Positions 1 to 5,912 of a stretch of DNA of 9,503 nucleotides are shown in pieces; the stretch's first letter is position 1, and every line of letters starts with the position of its first letter. Origin of the DNA: Candidatus Atribacter alterifermentans (GTDB taxonomy: Bacteria; Atribacterota; Atribacteria; Atribacterales; Atribacteraceae); contig JAAYUP010000202.1 of NCBI GenBank assembly GCA_012517635.1, forward strand, positions 1 to 9,503. The letters are read 5' to 3'. The notes under the pieces were generated by a model that was not told where the DNA came from, searched no databases, and was given only the letters and a program-made list of their open reading frames with translations. Position numbers and translations under genes: made by a program.

Positions 1-135
1 TGGGAAAAAACAAGCAGGAAGTTCATGGTGAGACCAGTGATATTGGATGCATTCACAACATATCCCTTTTCGAGGACATGGTTCATAAGTACAGGGACAG
101 GCCAAAGAATTTTGCTGAATTTTACACTCGCGCAT
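1..135 (-). CDS. Small cysteine-rich protein, DUF6485-like (partial, runs off left edge)
   Basis: A minus-strand frame opens with ATG at 135 and stays open for 45 codons to the window edge, so the C-terminus is missing. It overlaps the last 14 bases of the glycosyltransferase gene in another frame, and an AGGA-type ribosome site lies about 8 bases before the ATG, inside that gene's end. The peptide is dense in cysteine (residues 4, 13, 15, 20, 26, 27, 29 and 42). It contains the segments CPCTYEPCPRKG and CCECIQYH, followed by ELPACFFP. From memory this pattern matches the small DUF6485 family, whose members are short, Cys-rich and probably metal binding; no function is established. The overlap suggests translational coupling with the glycosyltransferase. 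I am fairly sure the gene is real; the family name should be confirmed by profile search. Confidence 0.75.
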   Translation of the reverse strand, partial: MRECKIQQNSLACPCTYEPCPRKGICCECIQYHWSHHELPACFFP

Positions 136-847
136 ATTTTTCATCCTTTTTTTCTGAAGATTTATCAGAAACAACCGTATCTTTCATTTTTATTTTGCTT
201 TCATAAAGCAAATAAGCGTAAATAATTTCAATATACATCTTCATACGATGATAAAAACCTAAGATAGGACCATATTTTTCTTCTTTATGATAATGAGAAA
301 TTCCCCAAAGTGGAACCATTTCAACCTGACCACCAAAATCACGGGCAAAATGAGTGAGAAACACTTCAACGCCAAATCGAGACCAAGAAAAATCTTTAAC
401 GCTTCGCACCCACGTCCCCCGAACTGCTCGCTGACCGTTTAAAATTGGACAAACTTTCTGGGCTAAATCTGTTGAACCTCTCCCACCTTTGAATACCCCA
501 ATCGTCATCACCACAGATGAATCACTCACAATAGGTTTTACCAGATCATAAAGATGCTTTTCGTTTAGATGAATCAGGTCAGCATCAAGAAATAAATAAA
601 CATCACTTTCACTCTTTTTTCGAATTCCACTCACCAGCGCAGCGCCCTTTCCTCGGTTTCTATTATGCCTTAATACATCTACAGTCATATTCAAAGAGAC
701 CTGAGCTGTTTTATCCCGAGAACCATCATCAATGACCAGGATCTCATCAATAAATTGAACGCTTTTTAATACTTTTAATACCTTTGAAAGCCTTGGTTCT
801 TCATTATAAGCTGGTACAATCGCTGTTATTGTTTGATTCTCTAACAT
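122..847 (-). CDS. Family 2 glycosyltransferase (GT-A fold)
   Basis: This 241-residue protein shows the hallmarks of a GT2 nucleotide-sugar transferase. The N-terminal VPAYNEE (11-17) and the IDDGS pair (D40, D41) bind the nucleotide. RGKGAAL (65-71) follows, then LDADL (D88-D90), the DXD-like metal site. GQRAVRG (138-144) lies in the acceptor half, a motif also seen in relatives such as glucosyl-3-phosphoglycerate synthase and dolichyl-phosphate transferases. No clear transmembrane helix is seen, so it is probably cytoplasmic or peripheral, with a hydrophobic patch near 205-216 and a charged tail from 217. The sugar and acceptor cannot be read from sequence. ATG at 847 is preceded by an AGGG ribosome site. 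The gene is divergent from the AI-2E permease and overlaps the downstream Cys-rich gene by 14 bases. Confidence 0.88.
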   Translation of the reverse strand: MLENQTITAIVPAYNEEPRLSKVLKVLKSVQFIDEILVIDDGSRDKTAQVSLNMTVDVLRHNRNRGKGAALVSGIRKKSESDVYLFLDADLIHLNEKHLYDLVKPIVSDSSVVMTIGVFKGGRGSTDLAQKVCPILNGQRAVRGTWVRSVKDFSWSRFGVEVFLTHFARDFGGQVEMVPLWGISHYHKEEKYGPILGFYHRMKMYIEIIYAYLLYESKIKMKDTVVSDKSSEKKDEKYARV

Positions 848-875
848 ATTAAATTCCCTAAAATACCTCTTTTAT

Positions 876-904
876 TTGTTTTCAATAACACGTAAAATAT
901 TATA
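876..904 (+). promoter_or_regulatory. Candidate divergent promoter region (permease and glycosyltransferase)
   Basis: On the plus strand TTGTTT (876-881) and TATTAT (898-903) are separated by 16 bases and point at the permease gene. The complement of 899-904 reads TATAAT, a consensus -10 for the minus-strand glycosyltransferase, though with only a poor -35 (TCTTTT-like). The two -10 elements would overlap, so the two directions might compete. The match is by eye in very AT-rich DNA. Confidence 0.4.
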
Positions 905-916
905 CACAAATAATTC

Positions 917-923
917 GGAAGGA
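917..923 (+). promoter_or_regulatory. Ribosome binding site for the TTG-started permease
   Basis: GGAAGGA ends 10 bases before TTG at 934. There is no in-frame ATG upstream back to 901, which supports TTG as the start. Confidence 0.6.
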
Positions 924-933
924 AAAGACAAAT

Positions 934-1971
934 TTGACTTCGGAAAAAATTTTGGTTAATCTTTATCGCTTACTTATAGCAATAATTATCCTCGTTATCG
1001 TTTATATTCTCAGAAATATCCTTATCCCGTTTGCTTTAGGAGGAATTTTAGCTTATGCCTTAACCCCAGCAGCACGGTATTTAAACAATCGCGGATTTTC
1101 TTGGAAGACTTCGGTACTGATCATATTTTTAGCTCTCCTCATATTTTTTATTCTACTCTTTTTTTTGGTTATTCCAGAAGCCGTTTCTCAGTTTCGATCT
1201 CTCACATCACATCTCCCTGAGTACACTTCAAAAATTATTGACTTAGCTAAAACTATTGATGAACGATATCCAGCATTAGGCATATCAGAAGCCATTGAAG
1301 AATTTATGATCAATCTCAGCTCGAATTTACAATCATATCTTGCCACCATCTTAAGCAATATTGTTAATCTTTTCTCGCTCATCATGAGTATTATTTTTAT
1401 GGGATTTGTACTAACTCCATTTATTCTTTATTACTTTATGACTGACGCAGTGAAAATTCGTCGCGCCTTAATCCACTTATTTCCTTCCCAAAAGAGAAAA
1501 GAGTTTGTCAACCTCATCCGTTTGACGGATAAAATAGTTGGGAACTTTATCCGTGGTCGATTATTAGTTTCTCTATTTGTTGGAGTATGTGCTACGATAG
1601 GCCTTTTTCTGATGAACATTGAGTTTTCTTTAGTAATCGGTGTCATTGCTGGTCTTCTTGACATTATCCCCTATCTTGGTCCCATTGTTGGAGCTATTCC
1701 GGCTTTGATTTTTGCTGGAACAAAATCCATTTGGCTGGTATTGGCTGTAGCATTGCTTTTTGGAGGTATTAATCTCATCGAAGGAATCTTCATCACTCCC
1801 AAATTTATGGGCAAAGAAGTTGGATTGCATCCAGTAACCGTTCTTTTTGCCCTATTAGTAGGAGGTGAATTGTTCGGAGTGTTAGGAGTCATCGTATCTA
1901 TCCCTGTTGCTGGTGTATTGAAAGCTCTTTACCTCCACAATCGAAAACGCATTCAAAATGATTTCACCTAA
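934..1971 (+). CDS. AI-2E family (PerM/YtvI/YdiK type) membrane permease
   Basis: This 345-residue polytopic protein matches the AI-2E transporter family (formerly UPF0118). Members include putative exporters of autoinducer-2 (TqsA) and Na+/H+ antiporters, so the substrate is not predictable. Two hydrophobic hairpin segments lie near 10-45, and a third from about 60 to 82. A polar, amphipathic region of about 65 residues (83-145) follows, then helices near 147-170, 208-262 and 265-335. Family signatures are DIIPYLGPIVGAIPA (243-257) and GLHPVTVLFALLVGG followed by ELFGVLG (297-318). Length is typical. The start is TTG at 934 with a GGAAGGA site. The stop interlocks with the stop of the convergent sirtuin gene (shared bases 1968-1971), leaving no room for a separate terminator. 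Confidence 0.93.
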   Translation: MTSEKILVNLYRLLIAIIILVIVYILRNILIPFALGGILAYALTPAARYLNNRGFSWKTSVLIIFLALLIFFILLFFLVIPEAVSQFRSLTSHLPEYTSKIIDLAKTIDERYPALGISEAIEEFMINLSSNLQSYLATILSNIVNLFSLIMSIIFMGFVLTPFILYYFMTDAVKIRRALIHLFPSQKRKEFVNLIRLTDKIVGNFIRGRLLVSLFVGVCATIGLFLMNIEFSLVIGVIAGLLDIIPYLGPIVGAIPALIFAGTKSIWLVLAVALLFGGINLIEGIFITPKFMGKEVGLHPVTVLFALLVGGELFGVLGVIVSIPVAGVLKALYLHNRKRIQNDFT

Positions 1972-2723
1972 ACCCTTTCTGCTATTTTTTTTACTTCTTC
2001 ATCAAGAAAATTAAGGAGCATCCCTGCTTTCCCATGAAGCACAAAAGCTGCTCTATTATCAAATGGGGTTTCATCTAAATTGACAATAATTAGTTTTTTT
2101 GCCAGAGAAGGAATCAAATTCGCCGGTGATACTTGAAGACTAGAACCTATTACCAACAAAGGGGAATTTTGAACCATTTTTATTGCCTCTTCAAAACTGG
2201 AAGGTAGCATATCACCAAACAAAACGACATCGGGTCGAATAATCCCGCCACAAGAACAATGGGGAGGTATTTGCCCACCATTGACTAAAGATTCAAGCTT
2301 CTCGATAGAAACTGTTCTGAGGCATTTCATACAATGAGCTGTCCTTAGGTGGCCGTGAATCTCCAATACCTTTTTTGAGCCAGCATCGATATGGAGGCTA
2401 TCAATATTTTGGGTAATAATAGCTTTCACTAAACCTCGACTTTCCCAACTGGCTAAAATACAATGTGCTTGATTTGGCTGAGCATGTTTGAATTTCATTA
2501 GAATAGAAAACCCAATTTGATAAAATAATTCAGGTTTATTGAAAAGAACATCAGTAGAAAGGATTTCCATCGGATCATACTGCTTCCATAACCCGGTATG
2601 GGGACTCCGAAAATCAGGAATTCCACTCTCCGTTGAGATACCAGCGCCGGTAAGAATAACCCAAGGTCGATTCATCCAAAAATATTCAGCAATGGCTTTT
2701 TTCTTTATTTCCTGAAGCATCAT
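1968..2723 (-). CDS. Sir2-family NAD-dependent protein deacylase (sirtuin)
   Basis: Sirtuins remove acyl groups from protein lysines using NAD+, giving nicotinamide and O-acyl-ADP-ribose. From the chosen ATG at 2723 the protein is 251 residues, a normal length. It carries the NAD-binding GAGIS (26-30) and GIPDFRS (34-40), TQNID (104-108), catalytic His123 in EIHGH, GSSLQVSP (193-200) and NLDETP (215-220). A zinc site is formed by Cys131, Cys134, Cys156 and Cys158 (CxxC, then CxC). The Tyr/Arg pair of SIRT5-like desuccinylases is not evident, so plain deacetylase activity is more likely (inference). An upstream ATG at 2744 would add MRRNNIQ, but AGGAGG falls just inside that extension, so 2723 is preferred. 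It sits directly downstream of the DUF362 gene on the same strand, probably co-transcribed. Confidence 0.93.
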   Translation of the reverse strand: MMLQEIKKKAIAEYFWMNRPWVILTGAGISTESGIPDFRSPHTGLWKQYDPMEILSTDVLFNKPELFYQIGFSILMKFKHAQPNQAHCILASWESRGLVKAIITQNIDSLHIDAGSKKVLEIHGHLRTAHCMKCLRTVSIEKLESLVNGGQIPPHCSCGGIIRPDVVLFGDMLPSSFEEAIKMVQNSPLLVIGSSLQVSPANLIPSLAKKLIIVNLDETPFDNRAAFVLHGKAGMLLNFLDEEVKKIAERV

Positions 2724-2735
2724 TTGGATGTTGTT

Positions 2736-2741
2736 CCTCCT
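2736..2741 (-). promoter_or_regulatory. Shine-Dalgarno AGGAGG deciding the sirtuin start
   Basis: On the minus strand a perfect AGGAGG lies 12 bases before ATG at 2723. The alternative ATG at 2744 precedes this motif and has no ribosome site of its own. Confidence 0.65.
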
Positions 2742-2753
2742 CATTTTTCAATA

Positions 2754-3269
2754 CTATTTTGACCTATTTTTTAATAACTTCCCAATTGACGATGGTTTAA
2801 TTTGTATAGCACCATGTGGACATAATTCCTGACAACAATAGCAACGAATGCAATACTTATAATTATGTTGAGGAATTCGGCTTTTTTCTTTCCAATACAA
2901 TGCTTTTGGATAAGATACTTCCTGGCTCCCGATAAAATCCGCCATTTCAATTTTGAGATTTTTTAATGGAGTGTAAATTCCGGCTTTTTTTGCAACAGTT
3001 TCAAGAGAACCAAATCCGGGTGAATCACCATATCCACAAATAAAGTCATTTTCAAGGAGAATCTCAGCAATTCCACGCAATAAGAAAGGATGTGTGGTGA
3101 CTGCTTTTTCAATGTTTTCTCCGGTGAGTAAATTTGGTTTTAAGAGTATCCGATTTTTGTTTCGAAAGACGCTTTTAATTCCACCAAAATAAGAAAAACC
3201 CCTTAGGAGAGCTGTTTTGACCTGACATACCTCATAACTCGAATAACCAACCAGGGCAACCTTGCTCAT
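2754..3269 (-). CDS. DUF362 iron-sulfur protein lacking its central region
   Basis: From ATG at 3269 this gives 171 residues. The N-terminal half is a clear DUF362 start: KVALVGYSSYE, then LLKPNLL (42-48), THPFLLRGIAEIL, GYGDSPGFGS (79-88) and VAKKAGI. The C-terminus has one 4Fe-4S motif, CxxCxxCxxxCP (Cys140, 143, 146, 150), in the context YCIRCYCCQELCPHGAIQI. Full-length DUF362 proteins are about 300-400 residues. From family knowledge, the stretch holding the LPKLKTH-type and GAVKNLFG-type motifs and the rest of the domain belongs between these parts. Here about 15 residues join them (roughly 120-135) and the frame is intact. It is either an in-frame deletion remnant or a genuine short form. 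The family role is unknown, presumably electron transfer or metal related. It sits directly upstream of the sirtuin gene. Confidence 0.8.
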   Translation of the reverse strand: MSKVALVGYSSYEVCQVKTALLRGFSYFGGIKSVFRNKNRILLKPNLLTGENIEKAVTTHPFLLRGIAEILLENDFICGYGDSPGFGSLETVAKKAGIYTPLKNLKIEMADFIGSQEVSYPKALYWKEKSRIPQHNYKYCIRCYCCQELCPHGAIQIKPSSIGKLLKNRSK

Positions 3270-3274
3270 CGATG

Positions 3275-3280
3275 TCCTTT
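3275..3280 (-). promoter_or_regulatory. Ribosome binding site deciding the DUF362 start
   Basis: AAAGGA on the minus strand lies 5 bases before ATG at 3269. An in-frame TTG at 3287 would place this motif inside the coding region, so ATG 3269 (MSKVALVGY) is the better start. Confidence 0.65.
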
Positions 3281-3281
3281 C

Positions 3282-3308
3282 TTTCAAAAAAAGAATCCTT
3301 TTTTGAAA
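3282..3308. repeat. Inverted repeat in the DUF362 leader
   Basis: TTTCAAAAAA (3282-3291) and its exact reverse complement TTTTTTGAAA (3299-3308) flank a 7-base loop. It lies directly upstream of the DUF362 ribosome site. It could be a regulator site or a weak RNA stem, but the arms are nearly all A/T, so chance is a real possibility. Confidence 0.4.
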
Positions 3309-3325
3309 ATATCCCTTATTCTATA

Positions 3326-3355
3326 TTGCTTATTTGAAATCTGAATCGCTATAAT
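3326..3355 (+). promoter_or_regulatory. Sigma-70 type promoter for the ECF substrate-binding gene
   Basis: TTGCTT (3326-3331), an 18-base spacer and a perfect TATAAT (3350-3355) point at the gene starting at 3417. The leader would be about 55 bases, too short for a typical riboswitch, and no tetrahydrofolate riboswitch pattern is visible. Confidence 0.6.
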
Positions 3356-3416
3356 GAACTAAAGTAAAAGATGTTTAAAAACCCAAAAAAAATAAATACG
3401 AAAGGAATTTGAAAAA

Positions 3417-3980
3417 TTGGTAGTTAAAATTTCCTCTAAAGAAATGGTACTAATCGGTCTCTTTATAGCTATTGGAGTTATCCTAACTCGTTTTGCCAGC
3501 CTTAGAATTCCAATCGGAGGAATTGAGGGAATACGGATTGGTGTTGGGCCTTTAGCGATTATTTTAGCTGGAATTCTTTTTGGACCATTTTATGGTTCAT
3601 TTACTGGTGCAATGGTCGATATCATTGGTTACGTCTTAAGCCCGATCGGCCCTTATATGCCTCACTTCACTTTAGCATCTGCTTTTTACGGTTTTATCCC
3701 AGGAATGATGAGCTTTTCAATCATTTCTCAATATCAAGATGAAAAAAATTTATCCAAGTTTCTGATCTGGGGCACTATTGCATTCACTCAAATATTGGTT
3801 GGATTTATTCTCATCCCAGTTTTTCTTCATTTTATTTTTGGTATTCCTTGGAAGGTCCTTATCATTCCCAGACTGATTAGTAGTCCAATTCAAATACTCC
3901 TTTTTGGATTTATTCTTCAGCTTCTTAGTAAAACTCCGTCGTTTTCATCTTTATTTTTTTCTTCTCACCAATCACAATAA
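3417..3980 (+). CDS. folT: ECF transporter S component, folate (FolT) type
   Basis: This 187-residue membrane protein has six hydrophobic segments (about 9-28, 41-62, 64-80, 84-102, 115-140, 147-170), as in S components of energy-coupling factor transporters. These bind a vitamin and dock to a shared EcfA-EcfA'-EcfT engine. The pattern RIGVGPLAIILAGILFGPFYG (40-60), with a conserved Asp68, then GPYMPHFTLASAFYGFIPG (78-96), resembles the folate S-component family. Folate is thus the best substrate guess, though related S components differ subtly. The start is TTG at 3417, with AAAGGA at 3401-3406, 10 bases upstream; no upstream in-frame ATG was found. No ATPase or EcfT gene is nearby, so it would use a module encoded elsewhere (group II arrangement, inference). 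Its own promoter lies at 3326-3355. Confidence 0.82.
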   Translation: MVVKISSKEMVLIGLFIAIGVILTRFASLRIPIGGIEGIRIGVGPLAIILAGILFGPFYGSFTGAMVDIIGYVLSPIGPYMPHFTLASAFYGFIPGMMSFSIISQYQDEKNLSKFLIWGTIAFTQILVGFILIPVFLHFIFGIPWKVLIIPRLISSPIQILLFGFILQLLSKTPSFSSLFFSSHQSQ

Positions 3981-3992
3981 ACTCATATTGAA

Positions 3993-4016
3993 GAATCGTT
4001 GATTCCCCTCTTTTTT
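3993..4016 (+). terminator. Weak candidate terminator after the ECF S-component gene
   Basis: GAATC-GTT-GATTC (3993-4005) is a short 5-bp hairpin, followed by CCCTC and a six-T run (4011-4016). The T run overlaps the end of the convergent ferritin-like gene. The stem is short, so this is tentative. Confidence 0.3.
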
Positions 4017-4524
4017 AATCTTGCGAACATTGAGGAAAGAGTTCTTGAATACCCTGTAAATACTCCCTGGTATTAAAAAGAAAATTAAAATGACGGTACT
4101 CTTCACTGGCTAAAAAAGATAAAAAATCTTTCATTTTTTGATCATCAACTTCTTTCTCAATAGTAACAAAAAAGCGGTGAATACCGGTTTCTAATGCCAT
4201 CGCCTGATCAATTATTTCAATATCACTTAACCAGTTCGATGCAAATTGGGTTTGATCTTGAACAATGTCAGAAAATATCGAATCAAAACATTCTCGAGAA
4301 GATTTCCGTAAACCTTCTCGAGAACCATTGGAAAATATTTCTCCTTTTTTGACTTGATCAAGTCCTTCTTGAATTCTCTGTAAATGAAAAAATTCATCTT
4401 CTCTTATTTTTTTAAAAACTTCTTTACTCAATAAATTCACGAGTTGATTTGACTTTTCAAGATAAAATTGATACATATCATTTTTGTTTTGGAGTGCTAA
4501 TTCAAAAACAGTTAAACTATCCAA
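4015..4524 (-). CDS. Ferritin-like (rubrerythrin-type four-helix) protein with incomplete diiron site
   Basis: From TTG at 4524 this 169-residue protein is almost all helical and has two halves of the ferritin-like type. The first half has NxxDMYQFYLEKS and then EDEFFH (Glu44, His47). The second has ALETGIHRFF (Glu112) and ASEEYRH (Glu142, His145). In rubrerythrins each half supplies a Glu before the FY pair plus an ExxH, which together hold two irons. Here the first-half position aligned with Glu112 is Lys14, so one ligand seems absent. There is no rubredoxin domain. The likely role would be iron or peroxide handling, but the altered site makes this uncertain. AAAGGGG 10 bases upstream favours TTG 4524 over an in-frame TTG at 4545. 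It converges on the ECF S-component gene, 34 bases away. Confidence 0.75.
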   Translation of the reverse strand: MDSLTVFELALQNKNDMYQFYLEKSNQLVNLLSKEVFKKIREDEFFHLQRIQEGLDQVKKGEIFSNGSREGLRKSSRECFDSIFSDIVQDQTQFASNWLSDIEIIDQAMALETGIHRFFVTIEKEVDDQKMKDFLSFLASEEYRHFNFLFNTREYLQGIQELFPQCSQD

Positions 4525-4534
4525 TTTATAAAAA

Positions 4535-4541
4535 CCCCTTT
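4535..4541 (-). promoter_or_regulatory. Ribosome binding site deciding the ferritin-like start
   Basis: AAAGGGG on the minus strand ends 10 bases before TTG at 4524, giving the start MDSLTVFELAL. The TTG at 4545 lies upstream of this motif and lacks a good site. Confidence 0.55.
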
Positions 4542-4723
4542 CCAAAACAATATCTCAATAAAGTAATAATCAAATATCCTTGATTTTTTTTGAAACACAC
4601 TTAATCATTTTATCATTATCACCAACAAATTCTTTAAAAAAGATGTAAAATAATAGGACAACTTTCACTTAGTTTAGGTCATTTTGTAAAAAATTTAAAT
4701 ACGAACCAACCATTTTAAAAAAC

Positions 4724-4752
4724 TTGTACTCTTTATCATCACTTGATAGAAT
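4724..4752 (+). promoter_or_regulatory. Sigma-70 type promoter of the sigma/anti-sigma/cysE operon
   Basis: TTGTAC (4724-4729), a 17-base spacer and TAGAAT (4747-4752) lie about 33 bases before the first gene. No GGAAT/GTT-type (SigR-like) pair was found in the 240-base divergent gap (4546-4785). Autoregulation by the encoded sigma is therefore not obvious from sequence. I saw nothing else definite in this gap. Confidence 0.6.
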
Positions 4753-4785
4753 ACCCAAAAATGAATTGAATTACGGGAGGAAAAA

Positions 4786-5088
4786 ATGCAAGAACTTCCT
4801 TTAAGATGTAAAAGTTGCAAAACTCCGATAAATACTGAAGATATAACCGAAATTGGGATTTATAAAATTCCTGCTTATCGAGGTTCGGCTTATATTCGAT
4901 ATATCTGTTCTTATTGTAGAGAATTCGGTGAAGCAACTTTTAGTTTGGAAAAAATGGAGGATGTTGCTCGGATTACTCGAAAAAAGAAAAAAGATAAACC
5001 GAAAGGTCAAATTACCATCGATGAAGTTATTGAATTCCATAAAGATTTGGAAAATTTAAAAAATGCTGATTTTTTAAAAGACTCATGA
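4786..5088 (+). CDS. Small zinc-ribbon protein of unknown function (two CxxC)
   Basis: This 100-residue cytoplasmic protein opens with ATG at 4786, with GGGAGG 5 bases upstream. Cys8-Cys11 (CKSC) and Cys41-Cys44 (CSYC) form a classic four-cysteine zinc ribbon with 29 residues between the pairs. The intervening segment has PAYRGSAYIRYI just before the second knuckle. A basic stretch follows (RKKKKDKPKG, 65-74), and then a C-terminal helix-like part (TIDEVIEFHKDLENL). The basic linker could contact nucleic acid or the polymerase, but this is speculation. I do not recognise a named family. It is the first gene of the operon, 16 bases before the preferred start of the sigma factor. That makes a role in the sigma circuit (accessory sensor or polymerase binder) possible but unproven. 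Confidence 0.8.
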   Translation: MQELPLRCKSCKTPINTEDITEIGIYKIPAYRGSAYIRYICSYCREFGEATFSLEKMEDVARITRKKKKDKPKGQITIDEVIEFHKDLENLKNADFLKDS

Positions 5089-5104
5089 AAGTAGGATAAT
5101 GTTG

Positions 5105-5698
5105 ATGGATAAAACCAAAGATCAACAGAAAAAGCTCTTTCAAGAGCTTTTAATGCCAGAATTAGGTGCCTTATTTCGAACCGCTTTAAGGATGACCAGG
5201 AATCGAGAAGATGCTGAAGATTTAGTTCAGGAAACAACCACCAAAGCTTTTTCAGCAATCGATCGATTCGAAGAAGGAACAAATTTTCGAGCCTGGATCT
5301 TTAAAATTCTCACCAATACTTTTATTAATAACTATTATCGGGTTCGAGAGCGCGATAAACTTCCATCATTAGATGAAATGGAGGAAGAATCTGCATTTCA
5401 ACCAGTTTTTGAAGGAATAAGTCCTGAACAAGCATTGTTAAATACCTTAACAAAGGAAGACATCCAAAAGGCAATCGATGTTATTCCCATAGATTTTAAA
5501 TCAGTCGTCATCTTAAATTTAGTTGAAGGATTCTCTTATAAAGAAACCGCTGAAATTCTGGATATACCAATTGGTACCGTTATGTCACGTTTACATCGCG
5601 GAAGAAAAATTTTACAAAAACTACTCTGGGAATATTCCTCGTTAAAAAATAGCTCTGAAAAGGGGACAGAAGAAGAATGGACTGCAAAGAAGCAGTAG
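5105..5698 (+). CDS. ECF-type sigma-70 factor, SigR/RpoE-like
   Basis: This is a 197-residue ECF sigma factor. Region 2 (about 15-80) includes DAEDLVQET (36-44), the core-binding part, and FRAWIFKILTNTFINNYYR (61-79), which melts the -10 region. Region 4 (about 115-175) has the helix-turn-helix SYKETAEILDIPIGTVMSRL (144-163) followed by HRGRK. GTVMSRLHRGRK is characteristic of SigR-like sigmas controlled by zinc anti-sigma factors of the RsrA type, and such an anti-sigma is encoded next. ATG at 5105 is preferred because AGGA (5093-5096) is 8 bases away; ATG at 5099 is only 2 bases from it. The gene overlaps the anti-sigma gene by 22 bases, giving coupled synthesis. Targets are unknown; SigR relatives control thiol redox and protein quality genes. 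Confidence 0.92.
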   Translation: MDKTKDQQKKLFQELLMPELGALFRTALRMTRNREDAEDLVQETTTKAFSAIDRFEEGTNFRAWIFKILTNTFINNYYRVRERDKLPSLDEMEEESAFQPVFEGISPEQALLNTLTKEDIQKAIDVIPIDFKSVVILNLVEGFSYKETAEILDIPIGTVMSRLHRGRKILQKLLWEYSSLKNSSEKGTEEEWTAKKQ

Positions 5699-5904
5699 AA
5701 AAATTATATCTTTACCTTGACGGAGAGATTCTCACCCCTCAAGAACGTAAAGATTTTGAAGATCATATAAAAATTTGCCGAAAGTGTTGTGAAAAATTTG
5801 AATTTGAGAAAAACCTTTGGAATTTGATAAAATCGAAGTGTCTTGATACACCTGTTCCTGCAACTTTAGTGAATAAAGTTCTGACCGTCATCAACAGCTT
5901 TTAG
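5677..5904 (+). CDS. Zinc-binding anti-sigma factor, RsrA-like (ZAS domain)
   Basis: This 75-residue soluble protein matches the zf-HC2/ZAS anti-sigma fold. Cys3 near the N-terminus, then His30, Cys34 and Cys37 (HIKICRKC), reproduce the C-x(26)-H-x(3)-C-x(2)-C zinc site. In Streptomyces RsrA the spacing is nearly identical. In RsrA, oxidation makes a disulfide, ejects zinc and frees SigR; the same redox switch is inferred here. Two more cysteines are present: Cys38, next to the site, and Cys55, in a segment resembling the conserved RsrA tail (Cys then a Pro-rich turn and a helix). No transmembrane segment exists, so sensing is cytoplasmic. The ATG at 5677 lies inside the end of the sigma gene. 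The cognate partner is almost certainly that sigma factor. Confidence 0.9.
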   Translation: MDCKEAVEKLYLYLDGEILTPQERKDFEDHIKICRKCCEKFEFEKNLWNLIKSKCLDTPVPATLVNKVLTVINSF

Positions 5905-5907
5905 GAG
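5903..5907 (+). promoter_or_regulatory. Ribosome site of cysE overlapping the anti-sigma stop
   Basis: AGGAG (5903-5907) shares bases with the TAG stop of the anti-sigma gene and ends 5 bases before ATG at 5913. A GTG at 5907 overlaps the motif and is a worse start. The layout implies translational coupling. Confidence 0.7.
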
Positions 5908-5912
5908 TGAAT

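Noticed and set aside
25..225. Plus-strand 66-codon open frame
   Set aside because: It lies opposite the Cys-rich gene and the end of the glycosyltransferase, has no ribosome site and no recognisable protein features.
3356..3416. Riboswitch before the folate-type transporter gene
   Set aside because: The leader is only about 60 bases, very A-rich, and shows no paired structure or tetrahydrofolate-riboswitch motif.
4546..4723. SigR/ECF-type promoter (GGAAT-N18-GTT or GAAC-type) for autoregulation
   Set aside because: A GAAC at about 4703 exists but no matching -10 at the right spacing was found; the sigma-70 match at 4724-4752 is better.
4801..5282. Minus-strand open frames opposite the zinc-ribbon and sigma genes
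   Set aside because: They are antisense to recognisable coding sequence and lack ribosome sites or conserved features.
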